DNA of 64,000 bases from Bradyrhizobium genosp. L (GTDB lineage: Bacteria > Pseudomonadota > Alphaproteobacteria > Rhizobiales > Xanthobacteraceae), in NCBI RefSeq assembly GCF_015624485.1, contig NZ_CP061378.1:5766001-5830000 (forward strand), read 5' to 3'. A program made the position numbers and the translations under genes. A model generated the notes under the pieces. The model was not told the origin of the DNA and did not search any database. It saw only the letters and a list, made by a program, of their open reading frames with translations. Positions 1 through 10,065 of the stretch are shown piece after piece (within the stretch, counting starts at the first letter, position 1; the number at the start of each line of letters is the position of its first letter).

Positions 1-990
1 GCCGGAGTAACGGCGGTCGTCGAACTCGGGCTGGAACACCACATTGGTGTGCGACTGCAGGAATTCGAGGAAATTGCCGTCGGTGATCCGGCCCTGCCGA
101 TGCAGGCGGTTCATGATGCGGTAATGGACATAGGTCGCGGTGCCCTCGTTCATCACCTTGGTCTGGCCCTGCGGATAGAAATACTGCGCGATGTGCCGCA
201 CGATGCGGATCAGCTCGCGCTGCCAGCCGTGCAGCCGGGGCGCCGACTTCTCCAGGAAGTACAGGATATTCTCCTGCGGCAGCCCGAGCAGCGCGCGGCG
301 GCGTTCGACCGAGAGCGCGGCCTTGCTCTTGGCCTTGGTGTTGGGCACCGTGCGCCAGAGATCGTTGAAGATGGCCTCCTCGTGCTGCCGGCGCTCGCCG
401 GCGCGCTTCTCCTCGGCGCGGAGGTCGAGCGTCTTCTTGCCGGGATAGCGGTCGACGCCGTGCGACATCAGCGCGTGCGCGGCGTCGATGGTCCGCTCCA
501 CCGCTTCGCTGCCGTGGCGATCCTCGCAGGCCGCGATGTAGCCCTTGGCGAATTCAAGATAGTCGAGGATGCCGTCGGCATCGGTCCACTGCTTGAACAG
601 ATAATTGTTCTTGAAGAAGTGGTTGTGCCCGAACGCCGCGTGCGCGATCACCAGCGTCTGCATCGTCGCGGTGTTCTCCTCCATCAGGTAGGAGATGCAC
701 GGCGACGAGTTGATCACGATCTCATAGGCGAGGCCCATCAGGCCCTTGCGGTAGGACGCCTCCTGGAACGCGAACTGCTTGCCGAACGACCAATGCTTGT
801 AGAACAGCGGCATGCCGACCGAGGAATAGGCGTCGAGCATCTGCTCGGCGGTGATGACCTCGATCTGGTTCGGATAGACCTGGAGCCCGAGCTCCTTGCG
901 GGCGATCTCCTCGCAGGCATCGTGGATCCGCTGCAGGGTCGGGAAATCCCAGTCGGCGCCCTCGAACAGGCGTTCGCCGGAAGAAGCCAT
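1..990 (-). CDS. spoVR: SpoVR family protein, N-terminal part (cut by window edge)
   Basis: This is the first 330 codons of a SpoVR-family protein; the rest lies beyond the left edge. The product begins MASSGERLFEGADWDF and carries family-typical stretches such as YPNQIEVITAEQMLDAYSS, MPLFYKHWSFGK and NHFFKNNYLF. SpoVR proteins (YcgB in E. coli) are cytoplasmic and of unsettled biochemistry; they nearly always follow prkA and a DUF444 gene, as here. The ATG shares one base with the TAA of the upstream gene (TAATG), so translation is probably coupled. Family assignment is firm; molecular role is unknown. Confidence 0.93.
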   Translation of the reverse strand, partial: MASSGERLFEGADWDFPTLQRIHDACEEIARKELGLQVYPNQIEVITAEQMLDAYSSVGMPLFYKHWSFGKQFAFQEASYRKGLMGLAYEIVINSSPCISYLMEENTATMQTLVIAHAAFGHNHFFKNNYLFKQWTDADGILDYLEFAKGYIAACEDRHGSEAVERTIDAAHALMSHGVDRYPGKKTLDLRAEEKRAGERRQHEEAIFNDLWRTVPNTKAKSKAALSVERRRALLGLPQENILYFLEKSAPRLHGWQRELIRIVRHIAQYFYPQGQTKVMNEGTATYVHYRIMNRLHRQGRITDGNFLEFLQSHTNVVFQPEFDDRRYSG

Positions 991-2261
991 TACGCAACCC
1001 TTTCCTGCTTGCTGCGGCGCTTGAACAGGTCCTGGAACACCGGAAAGATCTCGCCGCGCTCGCTGACCTTGCGCATCGACAGCGGCGCGCCGTCATTGCG
1101 CAGGCGCTCGTACAGCGTCCAGAGCGAGGAGTCCGGCATGTCGAAGGTGTAGTTGGCGGCCTCGCCGACCTCGAGGTAGGCGAAGAACTGGCAGGCCGGC
1201 AGGATGTTGTTGGTCAGGAGCTGGCCGGTCAGCGCGCTGTCCGACGTCATGTTGTCGCCGTCCGAGGCCTGCGCGGCATAGATATTCCAGTCCGAGGGAC
1301 GGAAGCGGGTACGGACGATCTCGTTCATCGCGACCAGCGCGCTCGACACCAGCGTGCCGCCGGAGGCGGGGCCGTGGAAGAAGGTATCCTCGTCGACTTC
1401 CTCGGCGCGGTCGGTGTGCCGGATGAACACGATCTCGACATGCTTGTAGCGCCGCTTCAGGAAGACGTAGAGCAGCATGTAGAACCGCTTGGCGAGGTCC
1501 TTCATGTGCTCGGACATCGAGCCCGAGACGTCCATCAGGCAGAACATCACCGCCTGCGCCACCGGCTTCGGCACCGTCTCGAAGCGGCGGTAGCGGATGT
1601 CGATCGGATCGATGAAGGGAATGCGCTTGACCTTGGCCTTCAGCGCTTCGAGCTGCGCGATGAGCTCGCTCCGGCGCGTCTCGTTGTCGCATTGCGCAAG
1701 CTCGGCCTCGAGTGCCTCGATCTCGTCCTTGCGCGGCCGGCGCAGCGCCACGCGCCGCGCCAGCGCGCGGCCCACGGTGCGGCTGATCGAGATGTTCGCC
1801 GGCGAGCCGGAGGTGGAATAGCCGGCGCGCTGGAGGCCCTCGCTCTCGGTCTCGGCGAGCTTGCGCTTGGCAAGGTCGGGCAATTCGAGGTCGTCGAGGA
1901 ACAGGTCGACGAATTCCTCGCGGCTGAGCACGAAGCGGAAGGCATCCTCGCTGTCGCCCTCGCCGGCGCCCGAGCCCTTGCCGCCGCTCTGGTTCGGCCG
2001 CGGCAGGTAGTCGCCCTCGATGAACTTCTTGTTGCCGGGCAGCACCATGTCGCGGGTGCCGCCCTCGCGCCGGAACCGCGGCTCGTCCATGCCGTCCAGC
2101 GGGATCGTCACCTCGCCGCCTTCCAGGACATCCTTGATGTCGCGGTCCTGAGACGACTTCTTGACGGCTCCCTGCACCAGCGCCTTGGCGCGCCGCAGGA
2201 AGCGCTGGCGGTTCTCCAGGCTCTTGCTACCCGGATTGAGCCGCCGATCGACGATATGCAT
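990..2261 (-). CDS. yeaH: YeaH/YhbH family protein (DUF444, von Willebrand A-like)
   Basis: The 423-aa product starts MHIVDRRLNPGSKS, the usual beginning of the YeaH/YhbH family. A GTG two codons upstream is possible but lacks a better ribosome site. The centre carries a vWA/MIDAS-like segment (MFCLMDVSGSMSEHMKDL) that suggests metal-dependent protein binding. An Arg/Glu-rich helical region (about residues 150-220) precedes it. The gene lies between prkA and spoVR in the conserved stress/stationary-phase trio; E. coli YeaH is linked to the PrkA homologue YeaG. It probably acts as a partner or substrate of the PrkA kinase, which is inference from family context. Confidence 0.93.
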   Translation of the reverse strand: MHIVDRRLNPGSKSLENRQRFLRRAKALVQGAVKKSSQDRDIKDVLEGGEVTIPLDGMDEPRFRREGGTRDMVLPGNKKFIEGDYLPRPNQSGGKGSGAGEGDSEDAFRFVLSREEFVDLFLDDLELPDLAKRKLAETESEGLQRAGYSTSGSPANISISRTVGRALARRVALRRPRKDEIEALEAELAQCDNETRRSELIAQLEALKAKVKRIPFIDPIDIRYRRFETVPKPVAQAVMFCLMDVSGSMSEHMKDLAKRFYMLLYVFLKRRYKHVEIVFIRHTDRAEEVDEDTFFHGPASGGTLVSSALVAMNEIVRTRFRPSDWNIYAAQASDGDNMTSDSALTGQLLTNNILPACQFFAYLEVGEAANYTFDMPDSSLWTLYERLRNDGAPLSMRKVSERGEIFPVFQDLFKRRSKQERVA

Positions 2262-2330
2262 GACCACGTTGCATCTGCCTCACGCCGTGATGCGATTGAT
2301 CGCACCACATTTCCCTGTTTGACGGAACAC

Positions 2331-2352
2331 GGAAAGCCGTTGGCGGCTTTCC
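2331..2352 (-). terminator. Hairpin between prkA and the DUF444 gene
   Basis: A perfect 9-bp stem (GGAAAGCCG / CGGCTTTCC) closes on a TTGG loop just after the prkA stop codon. No T-run follows in the direction of transcription. It is therefore more likely a partial terminator or an RNA-processing/stabilising element that sets the prkA to DUF444 ratio than a full stop. Confidence 0.5.
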
Positions 2353-2362
2353 GGATGCCACG

Positions 2363-4306
2363 CTAGCCGGCCTGCTTCACCCGCATGTACCATTCGACGA
2401 GCCGGCGGACCTGGCGCTCGGTGTAGCCGCGCTCCACCATCCGCGCGACGAATTCGCCGTGCTTCTTCTCGGTCTCGCCGTCCTTCTTGGAGCCGAACGA
2501 GATCACCGGCAGCAGATCCTCGACCTGCGAGAAGATCCGCTTCTCGATCACGTCGCGGACCTTTTCGTAGGAGGTCCAGCTCGGGTTCTTGCCGCCATTA
2601 TGCGCCCGCGAGCGCAGCGAGAATTTCACCACCTCGTTGCGGAAATCCTTCGGGTTGGCGATGCCGGCCGGCTTCTCGATCTTGGTCAGCTCCTGGTTCA
2701 AGAGCTCGCGGTTCATCAACTGGCCGGTGTCGGGATCCTTGAAGTCCTGATCCTCGATCCAGGCATCGGCGTAGTCGACATAGCGGTCGAACAGGTTCTG
2801 GCCGTAGTCGGCGTAGGATTCCAGATAGGCCTTCTGGATCTCGTTGCCGATGAACTCGGCGTAGCGCGGCGCGAGGTCGGCCTTGATGAATTCGAGATAG
2901 CGCTTCTCGGTCTCATCGGGCAGCTGCTCGCGGCGGATCGACTGCTCCAGCACGTACATCAGGTGCACCGCGTCGGCGCCGACCTCGGTGGTGTCGTGGT
3001 TGAAGGTCGAAGCCAGCACCTTGAAGGCGAAGCGGGTCGAGACGCCGTCCATGCCTTCGTCGACGCCGGCCGCGTCCTTGTACTCCTGGACGCTGCGCGC
3101 CTTCGGATCGGATTCCTTCAGGCTCTCGCCGTCATAGACCCGCATCTTGGCGAACAGCGTCGAGTTCTCGTGCTTGCGCAGCCGCGACATCACCGAGAAG
3201 CGGGCCAACGTCTCCAGCGTCGCCGGCGCGCAAGGTGCGGCGGCAAGCTCGGAGGTCGTGATCAGCTTGTCGTAGATCTTCTGCTCCTCGGTCACCCGCA
3301 GGCAGTACGGCACCTTGATGACGCAGATGCGGTCGATGAAGGCCTCGTTGTTCTTGTTGGTCTTGAAGCTCTGCCACTCCGCCTCGTTGGAGTGCGCGAG
3401 GATGACGCCCGTGAAGGGGATCGCGCCGATGTTCTCGGTGCCGATATAGTTGCCTTCCTGCGTCGCCGTGAGCAGCGGATGCAGCATCTTGATCGGCGCC
3501 TTGAACATCTCGACGAATTCGAGCACGCCCTGGTTGGCGCGGTTCAGCCCGCCGGAATAGCTGTAGGCGTCGGGATCGTTCTGGGCGTAGGTCTCGAGCT
3601 TGCGGATGTCGACCTTGCCGACCAGCGAGGAGATATCCTGGTTGTTCTCGTCACCGGGCTCGGTCTTGGCGACCGCGATCTGGCGCAGCCGCGAGGGCTG
3701 GATGCGCGCGACGCGGAATTGCGAGATGTCGCCGCCGAACGCCTCGAGCCGCTTGTAGGCCCACGGCGACATCAACCCGCTCAGGCGGCGGCGCGGAATG
3801 CCGTACTTCTCCTCGATCATCGGCCCGAGCTGCTCGGGATCAAACAGGCCGAGCGGCGACTCGAACACCGGCGAGAGTTCGTCGCCGGCCTTCAGCACGT
3901 AGATCGGATGCACTTCCATCAGCGCCTTGATCCGCTCGGCGAGCGACGACTTGCCGCCGCCGACCGGGCCGAGCAGATAGAGGATCTGCTTGCGCTCCTC
4001 GAGCCCTTGCGCCGCGTGGCGGAAGAAGCCGACGATGCGCTCGATCGTGTCCTCCATGCCGTGGAAGCCGGCAAAGGCCGGATAGGACCTGATCGTACGG
4101 TTCAAAAAGATACGGCCAAGGCGTGGGTCCTTGGCCGTGTCGATCATCTGGGGCTCACCGATCGCCGCTAATAACCGCTCGGCCGCATTGGCATATCGCA
4201 TCGGATCACTTCGACACGACTCCAGATACTCCGCCATCGACATGTCGGTCTGGCTTCGCGCTTCGAACGACCTTGCGAAGGCGTTGAACAAAGAATCGTT
4301 GTACAT
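2363..4306 (-). CDS. prkA: PrkA family serine protein kinase
   Basis: The 647-aa product starts MYNDSLFNAFARSF; the frame stays open 20 codons further, but GGAGAGAGGG sits directly before this ATG. PrkA proteins combine an AAA+-like N-terminal module with a C-terminal kinase-like domain. The Walker A motif GPVGGGKSS is near residues 113-121, after a segment with the family pattern FHGMEDTIERIVGFF. Length equals the usual family size. The gene leads the prkA-DUF444-spoVR operon, which in enterobacteria is induced by nitrogen or carbon stress in stationary phase. More than 500 bp of non-coding DNA lies upstream, which suggests complex control. Confidence 0.95.
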   Translation of the reverse strand: MYNDSLFNAFARSFEARSQTDMSMAEYLESCRSDPMRYANAAERLLAAIGEPQMIDTAKDPRLGRIFLNRTIRSYPAFAGFHGMEDTIERIVGFFRHAAQGLEERKQILYLLGPVGGGKSSLAERIKALMEVHPIYVLKAGDELSPVFESPLGLFDPEQLGPMIEEKYGIPRRRLSGLMSPWAYKRLEAFGGDISQFRVARIQPSRLRQIAVAKTEPGDENNQDISSLVGKVDIRKLETYAQNDPDAYSYSGGLNRANQGVLEFVEMFKAPIKMLHPLLTATQEGNYIGTENIGAIPFTGVILAHSNEAEWQSFKTNKNNEAFIDRICVIKVPYCLRVTEEQKIYDKLITTSELAAAPCAPATLETLARFSVMSRLRKHENSTLFAKMRVYDGESLKESDPKARSVQEYKDAAGVDEGMDGVSTRFAFKVLASTFNHDTTEVGADAVHLMYVLEQSIRREQLPDETEKRYLEFIKADLAPRYAEFIGNEIQKAYLESYADYGQNLFDRYVDYADAWIEDQDFKDPDTGQLMNRELLNQELTKIEKPAGIANPKDFRNEVVKFSLRSRAHNGGKNPSWTSYEKVRDVIEKRIFSQVEDLLPVISFGSKKDGETEKKHGEFVARMVERGYTERQVRRLVEWYMRVKQAG

Positions 4307-4830
4307 GATCCCTCTCTCCACGATATGTATCGCCGCACGACTGACACGAGTCGCAACTAAGAGCATCCAAGGATCGAATCAGCGTCGGCACGCTAGGTTC
4401 ATTGGACACCCGACCGACTCACTTCGGCAACGCACGGCGCGTGCAGCCTCTGCCTTATCAACAGGCAGGAAGCTTAATGGTTCATCAATATCCCCTGACA
4501 AGGGCCTGATTTTCCGGGCTGTAGCGCTCCCGCCACATCCGGGTTTTACCGGGCCTGACCGCCAGGACGGACATCCGAGCCGGGCAACTTCCCCGTCCGA
4601 CAATGAACCGTTGGGCTCCTCTGAAAAGGTGTGACTGTTGGGCCGTGGCGTCAAGATACGCACCTCACACACCGCATCAACAAAGCTTCGGGAGCGGCTT
4701 GAACGTGCCTTGCTGCCGCCGCGACTAAGGCAAGACCAGCGCAGTTCCGCGCGGCACCATTGCCGCGCATCCATGTTGATGCCGTCCGAGCGCCCCCTAT
4801 TCCCGAGCAAACCTATTCCCGATAACGGCC
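4307..4830. other. Long divergent intergenic region, no gene seen
   Basis: These 524 bases separate prkA (leftward) from a secreted-protein gene (rightward). Open frames here have no family-like features or good ribosome sites. I found no GGAAC-N16-CGTT and no convincing sigma-54 (GG/GC) element on either strand. An 11-bp direct repeat CCTATTCCCGA occurs at 4796-4806 and 4812-4822, just before the rightward start codon. The region is long enough to hold promoters, operators or a small RNA. Confidence 0.5.
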
Positions 4831-5457
4831 ATGAAACGGATCATCCTTGTTGTCCTCGCAGTTGCGGCAAGCGCCGGTACGATGTTGGCGGCCCAAGGCG
4901 GCGCCCAAGCGCAGGAGGCCGTCTCCAAGGCGAAGGCTGCGGCCTTCGACGCGCGGATGTTCAAGGTCGCCGTCACCGGGAAATCGGCAGCCTGCTTCGT
5001 GCGAAGCTACGACACCAGCCATCTCGCGCAACACCCGATGCAAAAGGTCAGCGCGATGAAGCTCCTGGTCGAGGCGGAGCGCGTGCCGGAGACCGGGACC
5101 GTCAACTATGCCGTCAGCATCGGCATCCAATACCGCGATCGTCCCGGCAATTTCGAATCCGGCGGCTACTGCGGTCACGTCATTGCCACCGCGGCTGGCC
5201 ACGAATTGCGTTACGAATGTGCCGCCGATTGTGAAGGCGGTGGCATGACTGTGGCACTCTCGAAGGATAACAAATCCGCGATCATGCGCGTGGCGCGCAT
5301 CGGCATCTCCGATCCGAGCAAGCCGAACGAGTATACCGGCGAAATGCTGGTCGGCAGCGGCGACGACAAGGTCTTTCGGGTCGATCGGGTCGACGTCAAG
5401 GAATGCGCCGAACTGATGACCGATCGCGCGGAAGTCGCCGCAGTCACCCACGAGTGA
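4831..5457 (+). CDS. Predicted secreted protein of unknown function
   Basis: The 208-aa product has a clear Sec signal peptide: MKR, a hydrophobic core IILVVLAVAASAGTMLAA, and likely cleavage after AQAQ near residue 28. The mature part has five cysteines (CFVRSY, GGYCGHV, YECAADC, KECAEL), enough for disulfides in the periplasm. I do not recognise a family. The start has no good Shine-Dalgarno; an 11-bp direct repeat lies just upstream. A DsrE-like gene follows with a 44-bp gap and may be co-transcribed. Existence of the gene is well supported by the signal peptide and length; function cannot be named. Confidence 0.75.
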   Translation: MKRIILVVLAVAASAGTMLAAQGGAQAQEAVSKAKAAAFDARMFKVAVTGKSAACFVRSYDTSHLAQHPMQKVSAMKLLVEAERVPETGTVNYAVSIGIQYRDRPGNFESGGYCGHVIATAAGHELRYECAADCEGGGMTVALSKDNKSAIMRVARIGISDPSKPNEYTGEMLVGSGDDKVFRVDRVDVKECAELMTDRAEVAAVTHE

Positions 5458-5501
5458 TAGGCTTTGCTGAGAGGCTTGGCCGGCAATTGCGGGAGGAAGC
5501 T

Positions 5502-5948
5502 TTGCATCGACGCGGTATTCTATGGGGCGCGACTGCCGCGATCGGCGCCGTCTTTGCGGCGTCGCGGGCGGATGCCGCGACGGAGGCGACAACGAAGAAG
5601 CTGAAGGTGGTCTATCACCTCTCCGATCTCGACAAGGTCAACTTCGTGCTCGGCAACGTCCAGAACCACATTGACGGCGTCGGCGGCCCCGACCATGTGA
5701 CGATCGCCTTGGTGGTGCATGGCCAGGCGCTGAAGGCGTTTCATTCCGCCGGCGCCAATCCCGATCTGTCGCGACATGTCGGCCAGTTCACCAAGGACGG
5801 TATCGAGCTCGCCGCCTGCGGCAACACCATGAAATCGCAGAACATCGGCCTCTCCGACCTGCTCCCCCGCTTCGTCAGCGCCGACAGAGGCGGCGTGGTC
5901 CGCCTCGCCGAGCTGCAGTCGCAGGGCTACCTCTATCTGCGGCCCTGA
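5502..5948 (+). CDS. DsrE-like family protein, predicted periplasmic, TTG start
   Basis: A 148-aa product starting at TTG is favoured because GGGAGGAAG lies right before it, and because the segment from there (HRRGILWGATAAIGAVFAA, then SRADA) looks like a signal peptide. The open frame extends further upstream, but into the end of the preceding gene. The mature region resembles DsrE/DsrF-like folds: KVVYHLSDLDKV, then a hydrophobic strand VTIALVVHGQAL, and a conserved cysteine in ELAACGNTM. Related exported proteins are often annotated DsrE family without known reaction; sulfur or thiol chemistry is a guess. Confidence 0.75.
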   Translation: MHRRGILWGATAAIGAVFAASRADAATEATTKKLKVVYHLSDLDKVNFVLGNVQNHIDGVGGPDHVTIALVVHGQALKAFHSAGANPDLSRHVGQFTKDGIELAACGNTMKSQNIGLSDLLPRFVSADRGGVVRLAELQSQGYLYLRP

Positions 5949-6173
5949 GCTCATCGCGCTTTAGCGCACCGCAACACGTCATAAAAATGTACTGAGACCG
6001 GGCTCTCCTCGGATCGCAATCCGGAGGGGATCGAACTGATGTGATTGGCGTTATCCGTCGGGAACGCTGACATTCCGCCCGGGCTCCCCGCCGCATGTTG
6101 ACAATCCGCCCCCGCCCCCGAAAGCTGCCCGGGAACCCAAAAACCGACCCTCGATCGAACGAGAACAGGCCCC

Positions 6174-9020
6174 ATGAACCCCGTCAAAGCACTCGAAAAT
6201 CACGGCCAGGCCGTCTGGCTGGACTTCCTCGCCCGCGGCTTCATCGCCAAGGGCGACCTGAAGCGGCTGATCGAGACCGACGGCGTCAAAGGCGTGACGT
6301 CGAACCCGTCGATCTTCGAGAAGGCGATCGGCAGCTCCGACGAATATGACGGGGCGATCAGCCAGGCCCTGAAGCACGGCGACCGCTCGGTGGCCGACCT
6401 GTTCGAGCATGTCGCGGTCGAGGACATCCAGCATGCCGCCGACGTGCTCCGCCCGGTCTACGACCACAGCCACGGCGGCGACGGCTTTGTCAGCCTGGAA
6501 GTGTCGCCCTATCTGGCCATGGACACCAAGGGCACCATCGCGGAAGCGCAGCGGCTTTGGAAAGACGTTCACCGCAAGAACCTGATGGTCAAGGTGCCGG
6601 CAACGCCGGAGGGGCTGCCGGCGATCGAACACCTGATCGGCGAAGGCATCAGCATCAACATCACCTTGCTGTTCGCGCAGAAGGTCTACCGCCAGGTCGC
6701 GGAGGCCTATCTGAAGGGTCTTGAGAAATACGTCGCCAAGGGCGGCGATCCCTCCCATGTCGCCAGCGTCGCCAGCTTCTTCGTCAGCCGCATCGATAGC
6801 GCCGTCGACAAGCAGCTCGACGAGAAGATCGCCCGCGCCAACGACCCGTCTGAGAAGGAGCGGCTCGCCGCGCTGAAGGGCAAGGTCGCGATCGCCAATG
6901 CAAAGCTCGCCTACCAGGACTACAAGCGCCTGTTTTCGGGCGCGCGCTGGGACAGGCTGAAGGCCAAGGGCGCCAAGCCGCAGCGGCTGCTGTGGGCCTC
7001 GACCGGCACCAAGAACAAGGACTACCGCGACGTGCTCTATGTCGAGGAGCTGATCGGTCCCGACACCGTCAACACCGTGCCGCCGGCAACCCTCGACGCC
7101 TTCCGCGATCACGGCAAGACCCGCGACAGCCTGGAAGAGAACGTCGAGGACGCCCGCCACGTGCTGGAGGAGCTGGAGAAGTCCGGCGTCTCGCTCGACG
7201 CCATCACCGAGGAGCTAGTCAAGGACGGCGTCAAGCTGTTCGCCGACGCGGCCGACAAGCTCTACGGCGCGGTCGCCCACAAGCGCGCGACCTCGCTCGG
7301 CGGCGGCATCGACCACCAGAAGCTCGCGCTCGGCGCGACCATTGCCAAGGCGGTCGAGAAGAGCACCGAGGACTGGCGTGCCGCGGCCAAGATCCGGCGG
7401 CTGTGGCAGAAGGACAAAACGGTCTGGACCGGTGACGACGAGAACAAATGGCTGGGCTGGCTGACCAGCGCCGCCACCGCCGACGTCGCCGATTACGAGG
7501 ATTTCGCCCGCCGCGTGAAGGGGCAGAATTTTACCGACGCCGTCGTGCTCGGCATGGGCGGATCGAGCCTCGGGCCGGAGGTGCTGGCCGAAACCTTCCC
7601 GCACAAATCCGGCTTCCCGCGGCTGCATGTGCTCGACTCCACCGATCCGGCGCAGGTCCGCGCGATGGAGGAGTATGTCGACATCTCGAAGACGCTGTTC
7701 ATCGTCTCCTCCAAGTCCGGCGGCACCACCGAGCCGAACGTGATGAAGGACTATTTCTTCGACCGCGTCAGCAAGGCGATCGGCGAGGACAAGGCCGGCC
7801 ATCGCTTCGTCGCGGTGACCGATCCCGGCTCCTCGCTGCAGAAGCTCGCGATCAAAGAGGGCTTTGCCCGCATCTTCTATGGCGATCCCGCGATCGGCGG
7901 CCGCTATTCCGTGCTGTCGCCGTTCGGCCTGGTGCCGGCGGCCGCGGCCGGCATCGATGTTCGCGGCCTGCTCCATCACACGCTGTCGATGGTGCGCTCC
8001 TGCGGCGCCGACGTGCCGCCGCACGAGAACCCGGGCGTGCAGCTTGGCCTGGCGATGGGCATCGCAGGGCTCGAAGGCCGCGACAAGGTGACGATCTTCT
8101 CCTCGCCCAAGGTTGCCGATTTCGGCGCCTGGACCGAGCAGCTGATCGCGGAATCCACCGGCAAGGACGGCAAGGGCCTGATCCCGATCGAGGGCGAGAC
8201 CATCGGCGCCCCCGATGTCTACGGCAACGACCGCTTCTTCATCGACCTGCGCACCGAGAACGAGCACGACGGCGCGCATGAGGCAAAGCTCGCCGCGCTT
8301 GAAGCCGCCGGCCATCCGGTGGTGCGCATCGCGATGAAATCGATCGACCATATCGGCCAGGAATTCTTCCGCTTCGAGATCGCGACCGCGGTCGCAGGCT
8401 CGATCCTCGGCATCAACCCGTTCAACCAGCCCGACGTCGAGGCCGCCAAGATCAAGACCCGCGAGCTGACGGCAGCGTTCGAGAAGACCGGCTCGCTGCC
8501 TGCCGAGAAGCCTGTCGTATCGGCGGCAGAGGTCGATCTCTACACCGACGCCCAGAACGCCGACGATTTGCGCCGGGGCGGCGCCAATGGCGACCTCAAC
8601 TCCTGGATCAGAGCGCATCTCGCGCGTTCCGGCAGCGGCGACTACGTTGCCCTGCTCGCCTATATCGAGCGCGACGGCGATACAATCGACGCGATGCAGG
8701 CAATGCGGCTGAAGCTGAGGGACGCCAAGCATCTGGCGACCTGCGCCGAGTTCGGCCCGCGCTTCCTGCATTCGACCGGCCAAGCCTACAAGGGTGGCCC
8801 CGACAGCGGCATCTTCCTGCAAGTGACGGTCGACGACCCGCACGACCTGGCGGTGCCCGGGCAGAAGGCGAGCTTCGGCGTGATCAAGGCGGCACAGGCC
8901 CGCGGCGATTTCGACGTGCTCACCGAGCGTGGCCGGCGCGCGTTGCGGGTCCATCTCAAGGGCGATCTCGCTTCCGGCCTCGCGGCGCTCGATGCCGCGA
9001 TCTCGGCTGCGCTGAACTGA
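6174..9020 (+). CDS. tal-pgi: Bifunctional transaldolase / phosphoglucose isomerase
   Basis: This 948-aa protein fuses two enzymes. The N-terminal ~370 residues are a transaldolase: [10 protein letters not shown] and [12 protein letters not shown], whose lysine near residue 140 should form the Schiff base. The remaining ~570 residues are a glucose-6-phosphate isomerase-type SIS domain protein ([38 protein letters not shown]). It links the non-oxidative pentose-phosphate branch with glucose-6-P/fructose-6-P exchange in the cytoplasm. The gene leads the cluster gnd-zwf-pgl-gntK-HAD, with 13 bp to gnd. Such fusions are known in Bradyrhizobium-type bacteria. A TTGACA hexamer at 6098 could be a -35 box, but no clear -10 follows. 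Confidence 0.95.
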   Translation: MNPVKALENHGQAVWLDFLARGFIAKGDLKRLIETDGVKGVTSNPSIFEKAIGSSDEYDGAISQALKHGDRSVADLFEHVAVEDIQHAADVLRPVYDHSHGGDGFVSLEVSPYLAMDTKGTIAEAQRLWKDVHRKNLMVKVPATPEGLPAIEHLIGEGISINITLLFAQKVYRQVAEAYLKGLEKYVAKGGDPSHVASVASFFVSRIDSAVDKQLDEKIARANDPSEKERLAALKGKVAIANAKLAYQDYKRLFSGARWDRLKAKGAKPQRLLWASTGTKNKDYRDVLYVEELIGPDTVNTVPPATLDAFRDHGKTRDSLEENVEDARHVLEELEKSGVSLDAITEELVKDGVKLFADAADKLYGAVAHKRATSLGGGIDHQKLALGATIAKAVEKSTEDWRAAAKIRRLWQKDKTVWTGDDENKWLGWLTSAATADVADYEDFARRVKGQNFTDAVVLGMGGSSLGPEVLAETFPHKSGFPRLHVLDSTDPAQVRAMEEYVDISKTLFIVSSKSGGTTEPNVMKDYFFDRVSKAIGEDKAGHRFVAVTDPGSSLQKLAIKEGFARIFYGDPAIGGRYSVLSPFGLVPAAAAGIDVRGLLHHTLSMVRSCGADVPPHENPGVQLGLAMGIAGLEGRDKVTIFSSPKVADFGAWTEQLIAESTGKDGKGLIPIEGETIGAPDVYGNDRFFIDLRTENEHDGAHEAKLAALEAAGHPVVRIAMKSIDHIGQEFFRFEIATAVAGSILGINPFNQPDVEAAKIKTRELTAAFEKTGSLPAEKPVVSAAEVDLYTDAQNADDLRRGGANGDLNSWIRAHLARSGSGDYVALLAYIERDGDTIDAMQAMRLKLRDAKHLATCAEFGPRFLHSTGQAYKGGPDSGIFLQVTVDDPHDLAVPGQKASFGVIKAAQARGDFDVLTERGRRALRVHLKGDLASGLAALDAAISAALN

Positions 9021-9033
9021 CGGAGGCAGAGCA

Positions 9034-10017
9034 ATGCAACTCGGCATGATCGGCCTCGGCCGTATGGGCGGCAACATCGTCCGCCGCCTGATGGCGCGCG
9101 GCCACTCCACCGTGGTCTACGACAAGGATCCCAAGGCGGTCTCGGCGCTCGCCGCCGACAATGCGGCGGGTTCGTCCTCCCTTGAGGACTTCGTCCTCAA
9201 GCTGGAGGCGCCACGCACCGCCTGGGTGATGCTGCCGGCCGGCAAGATCACCGAGACCACCATCGAGGCGCTGGCAAAACTGATGTCGCCCGGCGACGTC
9301 ATCATCGATGGCGGCAACACCTTCTGGCAGGACGACGTCCGCCGCGGCAAGGCGCTCAGGGAGCGCGGCCTGCACTATGTCGATGTCGGCACCAGCGGCG
9401 GCATCTGGGGCATCGAGCGCGGCTATTGCATGATGATCGGCGGCGAGAAGGCCGTGGTCGACCGGCTCGACCCGATCTTCAAGGCGCTCGCCCCCGGCAT
9501 CGGCGACATCCCGCGCACCGACGGCCGCGAGGGCCGCGACCCGCGCATCGAGCAGGGCTATATCCACGCCGGCCCGGTCGGCGCCGGACATTTCGTCAAG
9601 ATGATCCACAACGGCATCGAATACGGCCTGATGCAGGCCTATGCCGAAGGATTCGACATCCTGAAGAATGCCAATATCGAAGCGCTGCCGCGGGATCATC
9701 GCTTCGACCTCGACATCGCCGACATCGCGGAAGTGTGGCGGCGCGGCAGCGTGATCCCGTCCTGGCTGCTCGATCTCACCGCCTCGGCGCTGGCGCACAA
9801 CCAAACGCTCGATAATTACTCGGGCTTTGTCGAGGATTCCGGCGAGGGCCGCTGGACCGTCAACGCCGCGATCGACGAGGCGGTGCCGGCCGAAGTGCTG
9901 ACGGCCGCGCTCTACACGCGCTTCCGCTCGCGCAAGGATCACACCTTCGCGGAGAAAATCCTCTCGGCGATGCGGGCGGGCTTCGGCGGCCACAAGGAAC
10001 CGCCCAAGAAGGCCTAG
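9034..10017 (+). CDS. gnd: 6-phosphogluconate dehydrogenase, decarboxylating (short type)
   Basis: The 327-aa product oxidises and decarboxylates 6-phosphogluconate to ribulose-5-phosphate. The N-terminal Rossmann motif is [15 protein letters not shown]. The catalytic stretch [17 protein letters not shown] contains the active-site lysine and the HNGIEY signature. At ~330 residues it belongs to the short GntZ/YqeC-like type, not the ~470-residue classical Gnd; many short enzymes prefer NAD, which is family knowledge and not visible here. A GGAGGCAGAG ribosome site precedes the ATG. It sits between tal-pgi and zwf. Confidence 0.95.
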   Translation: MQLGMIGLGRMGGNIVRRLMARGHSTVVYDKDPKAVSALAADNAAGSSSLEDFVLKLEAPRTAWVMLPAGKITETTIEALAKLMSPGDVIIDGGNTFWQDDVRRGKALRERGLHYVDVGTSGGIWGIERGYCMMIGGEKAVVDRLDPIFKALAPGIGDIPRTDGREGRDPRIEQGYIHAGPVGAGHFVKMIHNGIEYGLMQAYAEGFDILKNANIEALPRDHRFDLDIADIAEVWRRGSVIPSWLLDLTASALAHNQTLDNYSGFVEDSGEGRWTVNAAIDEAVPAEVLTAALYTRFRSRKDHTFAEKILSAMRAGFGGHKEPPKKA

Positions 10018-10065
10018 GATAGGAAAGCATAGAACAAGACTTGAACCGAACCCGCGGAAGGTCAC

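Noticed and set aside
4379..4810. 143-codon leftward frame in the prkA upstream region
   Set aside because: Composition is Arg/Ser/Pro-rich, no ribosome site, and no family resemblance; treated as non-coding.
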